From an uncultured Collinsella sp. (GTDB taxonomy: Bacteria; Actinomycetota; Coriobacteriia; Coriobacteriales; Coriobacteriaceae): DNA of 64,000 nucleotides. The position numbers and the translations under genes were made by a program. Within the stretch, counting starts at the first letter, position 1; each line of letters begins with the position of its first letter. Below are positions 59,965-64,000 of the stretch, piece by piece. Under the pieces are notes generated by a model. It saw only the letters and a program-made list of their open reading frames with translations, was not told where the DNA came from and ran no database searches. The stretch covers positions 1 to 64,000 of the forward strand of contig CABUWV010000005.1 of assembly GCA_902495355.1 (NCBI GenBank), written 5' to 3'.

Positions 59965-60741
59965 ATGAGGATCGATTCACGAAAACCGAAAGCCGCCGCC
60001 CTTTCCGCCGCTCTGACCGTGGCACTTTTGGCGGGCGCCGGCGCAACTGATGCCCACGCGGCAACACTATCCGATGCGGTCGGATCTACACCGTCCGAGG
60101 CGACGCTGGTGCAGCCCGTCGACTACCGCGGCGACGGTTATGGCTCTATGCAGGAGTGGAACGCCTCGATGGCGGCAAAGCGCGATTCCCTGGAGATGCG
60201 CGCGCAGATCATTATGAATATGTATGGCGACTATGCTACCGATGACGAGCGCGCTGTGTTGCAGGGCTGCATCGACGGCGCGAGTAGCCTGTTGACGATG
60301 GGGGAGGTCGACGCCAAGTCGACCGAGCTCGACGAGCTTCGCTCCACGCTTGAGGATGCCAAGCGCGAGGCGCTCGAGGCTGCCGCAGCCGAAGCCGAGG
60401 CCGCTGAGGCCGTTCAGGCTTCGTATTACAACGCCGGCCCCGGCTCGTCTTACACGTCCGCTGCGTATTACGCGAACGGCTCGGGCCTGACGCGCTCGAG
60501 CGGCGTCAATAACTATAACGGCCGCCGCGAGACTTATTACAGCAGCAACGTGTTGTATCACCACCGCACGGGCGAATGGACGCAGGATTCCGAGGGCTTT
60601 TGGCGCGATTCCGATGGCTACTACGTCGTGGCCGCGGGTGATAAAGCTCAGGGCTCCACGTTTACCGGTTCCAAGGGCGAGTGCAAGGTCTATGACTCCG
60701 GCTGCGCAGCCGGAACCACCGACTACTACACTGGCTGGTAA
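59965..60741 (+). CDS. Secreted protein with C-terminal 3D/barwin-like domain
   Basis: A 258-residue exported protein. Residues 1-32 are a signal peptide ending DAHA-ATL. Residues about 60-150 are helical and charged (a likely coiled coil ending in an Ala/Glu-rich stretch). After a Gly/Ser/Tyr linker, the C terminus (about 195-258) reads ETYYSSNVLYHH...GEWT, DSDGYYVVAAGD, and KVYDSGCAAGTTDYYTGW, a double-psi beta-barrel-like 3D segment found in cell-wall-active proteins of this lineage. A role in cell-wall remodelling is likely but not shown. GGAGG lies 12 bases before the ATG. Confidence 0.75.
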   Translation: MRIDSRKPKAAALSAALTVALLAGAGATDAHAATLSDAVGSTPSEATLVQPVDYRGDGYGSMQEWNASMAAKRDSLEMRAQIIMNMYGDYATDDERAVLQGCIDGASSLLTMGEVDAKSTELDELRSTLEDAKREALEAAAAEAEAAEAVQASYYNAGPGSSYTSAAYYANGSGLTRSSGVNNYNGRRETYYSSNVLYHHRTGEWTQDSEGFWRDSDGYYVVAAGDKAQGSTFTGSKGECKVYDSGCAAGTTDYYTGW

Positions 60742-60927
60742 TTTTTCTGCATCACGGATATTTGGCGGATGGGCGTCTTTACCGAGCTTTAGGGCAACGT
60801 AAGGACGCCCGTTCTATGTATGCGTTTGAGCTAACAGAGCCCTTACCGTGACGGTACGTCGCGCATATGGGCGCGGGGCACACTAGTTCATGAGAAATAA
60901 GGTCTTTCTCGTGGAGGAAGTGGTCTT

Positions 60928-61134
60928 GTGAACGCTCGAGATATTGCCATTGCCGCCGTCGCATTGGTGCTTGGCTGCCTTGGTCCTACGGCCGCGCTCG
61001 TTGCGGGCATGCAGGGGTCTTGTGGGGCTGCCTCTATCGTGGTCAGTGCGTTGGTCGCGGCCGCACTGCTGGGAAGTGCGGGTGTAGTCCTTTGTCGCGA
61101 CGATGAGGACCAGGCGTCGGAGTCGCAGCTCTAA
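60928..61134 (+). CDS. Small membrane protein, two predicted helices
   Basis: A 68-residue protein of unknown function. Hydrophobic segments at about residues 5-27 and 35-56 are joined by a short GMQGSCGAAS loop, and an acidic tail (RDDEDQASESQL) follows. GGAGG lies ten bases before the GTG start. It shows no similarity that I recognise. It is alone between a secreted protein gene and a convergent reductase gene. Confidence 0.55.
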   Translation: MNARDIAIAAVALVLGCLGPTAALVAGMQGSCGAASIVVSALVAAALLGSAGVVLCRDDEDQASESQL

Positions 61135-61171
61135 CCGTCGGGACATCGACTACTGGTTATAGATGAAGATG

Positions 61172-61209
61172 AAAGCCGCCGTAAGGGGAGTGCTCCTTGT
61201 GGCGGCTTT
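61172..61209. terminator. Hairpin between convergent genes
   Basis: A perfect 9-bp stem AAAGCCGCC/GGCGGCTTT with an inner AAGG..CCTT pair lies between the small membrane protein gene and the convergent PanE-like gene. The T/A ends of the stem could serve both directions. Confidence 0.6.
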
Positions 61210-61242
61210 GCTGTTGAGCCTGTTGACGTGGTGAGCCGGGCG

Positions 61243-62157
61243 CTACCAGCTTTTCTCGATATCGCGGATGCGCTGATAGAGCCAATCGTTTTGCGGCACT
61301 TGGATATCGTGTTTGACGGCCAGGCGGCAAATGGTGCCCGCGAACTCCTCGACTTCGGTTTTTCGTTGCGCGATGCGGTCCTGCGCCATCGAGGGCATAC
61401 CGGTGGGGTCGATTCCCTCGATGAGGTGCACCATCTGCGTCAGGTCTGCCTCGGTCAGCTCAATGCCCTCGGCGTTGGCGACCGCAAGCGTTTCGCGCAT
61501 GGCAGAAACAAAGCAGCGACGCTGCTCGGAGCCCGGCTCCGTGGCGCTTCCGTAGGTCCCGCCGTAGGCCATGCACGTCTGGTTGATGCCGTCGTTGAGC
61601 ATGAGTTTGGCCCACATGCGGTGCGCAACGTCGCTCTCGACGGTATGGGCGATGCCGCAGCGCGTGTAGAGCTCGTCGATGGCGGTGACGGTTGCGAGCT
61701 CGGTGCCGGCCGCCGCGCCAAAGCGGATTTCGCCCGCATTGGTAAAGGTGAGCTCTCCGTTGAGGAACACGGCGTCCATGCCCTGGCAAATACCAAGAAC
61801 GGTATGATCCCAGCCAAAGCGCTCGGCAATCTTCTGCTCGCTCGTAATGCCGTTACACAGCGAGGCGATGAGCGTATTGGGTCCCACGACGCGCTCCATA
61901 GTCTTGAGTGCTTGGTTGAGTCCAGTCGTCTTGACCGTGAGAATGACCAGATCGGCGGGCGTTGCCTCGCTGGCGCGGACGGACTTGAGCGCACAGGGCT
62001 TGCCATTGACGGTGAGCGCATCGCCCGCGTGACGCTCAAAACGGGCGTCATCCATAACGTATTCGACGGCATCGTTGCCGAGTGTCTGGGCGATCATGCT
62101 GCCGTAGAGTAGCCCGACGCCGCCCTTGCCGATAAAGGCAACCTTGTTGATCTGCAT
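61243..62157 (-). CDS. panE: Ketopantoate reductase (ApbA/PanE family)
   Basis: A 304-residue NADPH-dependent reductase. The N-terminal Rossmann motif is AFIGKGGVGLLYG, TVKTTGLNQAL and NGITSEQKIAE follow, and the C-terminal helical domain contains the catalytic Lys/Asn region (WAKLMLNDGINQTC) and PSMAQDRIAQRKTEVEEF. The family includes ketopantoate reductase of pantothenate synthesis and paralogues with other substrates; no panB or panC is nearby, so the symbol is provisional. The ATG at 62157 is chosen over the one at 62166, which directly abuts GGGGAG. Confidence 0.8.
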   Translation of the reverse strand: MQINKVAFIGKGGVGLLYGSMIAQTLGNDAVEYVMDDARFERHAGDALTVNGKPCALKSVRASEATPADLVILTVKTTGLNQALKTMERVVGPNTLIASLCNGITSEQKIAERFGWDHTVLGICQGMDAVFLNGELTFTNAGEIRFGAAAGTELATVTAIDELYTRCGIAHTVESDVAHRMWAKLMLNDGINQTCMAYGGTYGSATEPGSEQRRCFVSAMRETLAVANAEGIELTEADLTQMVHLIEGIDPTGMPSMAQDRIAQRKTEVEEFAGTICRLAVKHDIQVPQNDWLYQRIRDIEKSW

Positions 62158-62177
62158 GTGAATCATCTCCCCATATA

Positions 62178-62202
62178 AAAGGCGCCCGCGTAAGGGGCGC
62201 CT
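62178..62202. other. Hairpin upstream of panE
   Basis: AGGCGCC and GGCGCCT arms enclose a short loop in the leader of the minus-strand gene. On the plus strand it is followed by TGATGG, so it is not a clear terminator. Confidence 0.5.
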
Positions 62203-62321
62203 GATGGATTGTATGTCGCCGGGGCGTTTGGTAAGCGCGCGGGGCTGCTGTTATGAAAAAGAAACTATTGCGCTGTGCGCTTATGCCGCGGGGCAGACCG
62301 CAAAGACATGCGCGTGGTCAT

Positions 62322-62347
62322 GCCCGGCCCCTTTCATCGGGCTTTTT
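62322..62347 (+). terminator. Terminator-like hairpin in the gap before the aldo/keto reductase gene
   Basis: GCCCG and CGGGC with an 11-base loop run into five T. There is no gene upstream on this strand within the 62203-62321 stretch, so it could end a small RNA or attenuate the reductase transcript. The 62158-62484 gap holds no other supported feature. Confidence 0.5.
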
Positions 62348-62484
62348 GCTGATGTTAAAGCGGTGCCGTGACAGCTCGATTTCTGCTGCGTTACGATACG
62401 TTCTCGATTGCGATTCCACGATGTTTCGGCTGCGTGACCATTGTGTTTCGCCTTGCCGGGGCGCTGATGGCGAAGGGAGGGGCC

Positions 62485-63672
62485 GTGCAATACCGTGTTG
62501 ACCCCAAAAGTGGTAACCGAATATCCGCTCTGGGTCTGGGCTGCATGAGGTTTCCCGGTGCGCCGGGACACCCCGATGCGAAGACGGCCGATGCCATCAT
62601 CTCCCGTGCGGTGGAGCAGGGGATTAATTATCTGGACACGGCCTATCTCTATCCCGGCAACGAGGCTTGCGTGGGCGCTTCGCTTGAACGCCTGGGCTTG
62701 CGCGACCAGGTTTTGCTCGCAACCAAGCTGCCGCATGCTTCGTGCAAATGCGCGGAGGATTTCGATCGGTTTTTCGACGAGCAGCTGCGCCGCCTGCAGA
62801 CCGACCATATCGACTATTACCTTATGCACAACATCACCTCGCCTGCGCAGTGGGAGCGCGTGGTGGCGCTGGGCATCGAGGACTGGATCGCGCAGCAAAA
62901 GGCTGCAGGGCGTATTCGTCAGATAGGCTTTTCGTACCACGGCAGTGCGGCGGACTTCCTCACGATGCTTGACGCGTATGACTGGGACTTTTGCCAGATC
63001 CAGTACAACTACGCTGGAGAGCGATACCAAGCGGGAACGGCGGGACTCATGGCAGCCGCCGAGCGCGGGCTCGCGGTGTTTGTGATGGAACCGCTTTTGG
63101 GTGGACGCCTGGCGGGCAAACTGCCTCCGCGGGCCCGCGCCGTGCTCGATGACGTACGCGATCCGTACCTGAAGACGCCGGCTGCTTGGGGCCTTTCGTG
63201 GGTGTGGAACCATCCTCAAGTCACGATGCTGCTTTCGGGCATGACCGATACCGCGCAGGTGGACGAGAACGCGGCATTGGCGGATTGCGCGCTGCCGGAT
63301 TCGATGACGACAGAGCAGCTCGATACCATCGCGCGTGTGCTGGGAGAGTTTGAAAAATCGAATCGCGTGCCCTGCACGGGATGCGGCTACTGCATGCCGT
63401 GCCCCAAGGGCATCAATATTCCCGGTTGCTTTGGCGCCTACAACGCGAGCTACGCACATAGTTGGTTTACGGGGCTGTCTCAATACTTTACGGCGAGCGC
63501 GGTGCGGACGAACGAGCCCAAGCTGGTGAGCAATTGCGTCAAGTGTGGCAAATGCGCACGTCACTGTCCGCAGCACATTGATATTCCCGAGCGTCTCGAC
63601 GATGTGCGCCGACGTTTCCAGCCTGGCCCCGTAACGGCCGCACTTAAAGCCTTTTGCAAAACGCGCTCCTGA
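62485..63672 (+). CDS. Aldo/keto reductase with C-terminal 4Fe-4S ferredoxin domain
   Basis: A 395-residue oxidoreductase. Residues 1-300 are an aldo/keto reductase barrel (GLGCMRFPG, NYLDTAYLYPGNEACVG with the catalytic Tyr, HYIDYYLMHN-type segment). Residues about 300-395 carry two clusters of Cys, CTGCGYCMPCPKGINIP and CVKCGKCARHCPQHIDIP, for iron-sulfur binding. Such enzymes are common in strict anaerobes and probably couple sugar or aldehyde reduction to ferredoxin. The start is the GTG at 62485 with AAGGGAGG before it. Confidence 0.88.
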   Translation: MQYRVDPKSGNRISALGLGCMRFPGAPGHPDAKTADAIISRAVEQGINYLDTAYLYPGNEACVGASLERLGLRDQVLLATKLPHASCKCAEDFDRFFDEQLRRLQTDHIDYYLMHNITSPAQWERVVALGIEDWIAQQKAAGRIRQIGFSYHGSAADFLTMLDAYDWDFCQIQYNYAGERYQAGTAGLMAAAERGLAVFVMEPLLGGRLAGKLPPRARAVLDDVRDPYLKTPAAWGLSWVWNHPQVTMLLSGMTDTAQVDENAALADCALPDSMTTEQLDTIARVLGEFEKSNRVPCTGCGYCMPCPKGINIPGCFGAYNASYAHSWFTGLSQYFTASAVRTNEPKLVSNCVKCGKCARHCPQHIDIPERLDDVRRRFQPGPVTAALKAFCKTRS

Positions 63673-63687
63673 TGCCCCTTTTATAAC

Positions 63688-63750
63688 TTGCGGTGGAATA
63701 GTTCCTGTTTGCGGCAGAATAGGGGCCAAACAGGAACTATTCCACCGCAA
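63688..63750. repeat. Perfect 24-bp palindrome after the aldo/keto reductase gene
   Basis: Arms 63688-63711 and 63727-63750 are perfectly complementary over 24 bp with a 15-base loop. The left arm and loop contain a near-direct repeat, TTGCGGTGGAATAG and TTGCGGCAGAATAG. Outside, CCCCTT and AAGGGG could extend the stem past an internal loop. There is no U tract, so a simple terminator is unlikely. Confidence 0.85.
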
Positions 63751-63765
63751 CTGAAGGGGGCTGTC

Positions 63766-64000
63766 GTGGGCCATCGGGATTCATGTGATGATTTGCGTGA
63801 GGTTCGTTGGGGCGTTTTGGGCGCTGGGCGCATTTCGCGTCGATTTGCATCGTCGCTCAAGGAGGTGGACGGGGCACGGCTTGTGGCTGCCGCCGGTCGC
63901 ACTCCTTCGCATGTTGAGGAGTTTTGCAGGGCGTTTTCGATTGATGCCGCGCACAGTTATGCCACGGCTGACGATAGCGGCGATGCGGCTTATGATGCGC
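63766..64000 (+). CDS. Gfo/Idh/MocA-family oxidoreductase, N-terminal part (cut by the window edge)
   Basis: An open frame of 78 codons runs off the window. It starts with GTG at 63766, preceded by AAGGGGG, and reads REVRWGVLGAGRISRRFASSL, a Rossmann nucleotide-binding start, followed by AAAGRTPSHVEEFCRAF, typical of this family. The EKP motif and C-terminal domain are outside. It is a different gene from the family member at 55398. Confidence 0.8.
   Translation, partial: MGHRDSCDDLREVRWGVLGAGRISRRFASSLKEVDGARLVAAAGRTPSHVEEFCRAFSIDAAHSYATADDSGDAAYDA

Noticed and set aside
62253..62501. A plus-strand 82-codon frame starting MKKKLLRCAL before the aldo/keto reductase gene
   Set aside because: It runs through a terminator-like hairpin into the start of the reductase gene, is rich in Arg and Cys without pattern, and has no ribosome binding site.

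Overview
The window reads as a chromosomal segment from a moderately GC-rich, obligately anaerobic member of the Coriobacteriia, most like Collinsella. This is an inference from gene content and codon style. The supporting signs are an anaerobic class III ribonucleotide reductase pair, an Arg-type RapZ P-loop as seen in Actinobacteria, WhiA, a permease-ATPase fusion in a peptide-type ABC transporter, and many GTG starts. Coding density is high, most genes are ordinary housekeeping genes, and there is no prophage, transposase or CRISPR array.

Layout. 1-120: the 3' end of a 5S rRNA gene and its terminator. 248-15670: coaE, a lytic transglycosylase, then uvrB, uvrA and uvrC within 14 kb. These are interleaved with three minus-strand genes (two flavoproteins and an Mrp ATPase), a YbaK-type deacylase and a MurJ flippase with a long acidic N-terminal tail. 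16034-26463: a sialic acid operon, with a peptide-type ABC importer, an AXE1-type esterase, a degenerate esterase paralogue, nanA, nanK and nanE. 26562-28418: rapZ and whiA. 28612-33705: gap-pgk-tpiA-gpmI and secG. 33999-39942: a second five-gene oligopeptide importer. 40535-45000: tRNA-Leu, a SpoIIE-type phosphatase, a STAS-HATPase fusion, and a cluster of three identical tRNA-Gly genes with tRNA-Cys and tRNA-Val. 45617-48847: nrdD and nrdG. 48914-50584: folE, an HD hydrolase and folB. 50591-64000: mixed metabolic and regulatory genes, including a SlyD-UreE-like pair, a Fur-type regulator, RNase HI, a divergent LysR/metY pair, a secreted protein, a PanE-like reductase and a ferredoxin-type aldo/keto reductase. 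A Gfo/Idh/MocA gene is cut off at the right edge.

How the genes work together. The sialic acid operon can import a sialoside or free sialic acid, possibly remove O-acetyl groups, split it into ManNAc and pyruvate, phosphorylate it and epimerise it to GlcNAc-6-P. Carbon would then pass through the gap-gpmI glycolysis operon. The gap and sialic acid promoters both carry a LacI-type AAACGTTT centre, so shared carbon control is possible.

The least explained material lies between the genes. There is a set of long, nearly perfect palindromes built as outer stem, conserved internal loop and inner stem. Two pairs of them share the loop sequence while their stems differ. There are also structured leaders before the sialic acid operon, nrdD and nrdG. 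A 17-codon leader peptide with two Cys codons and competing hairpins precedes metY. A shared palindrome sits two bases upstream of the -35 box of three tRNA promoters. A 65-bp duplication of a tRNA-Gly 3' end brackets 281 bp of non-coding DNA.
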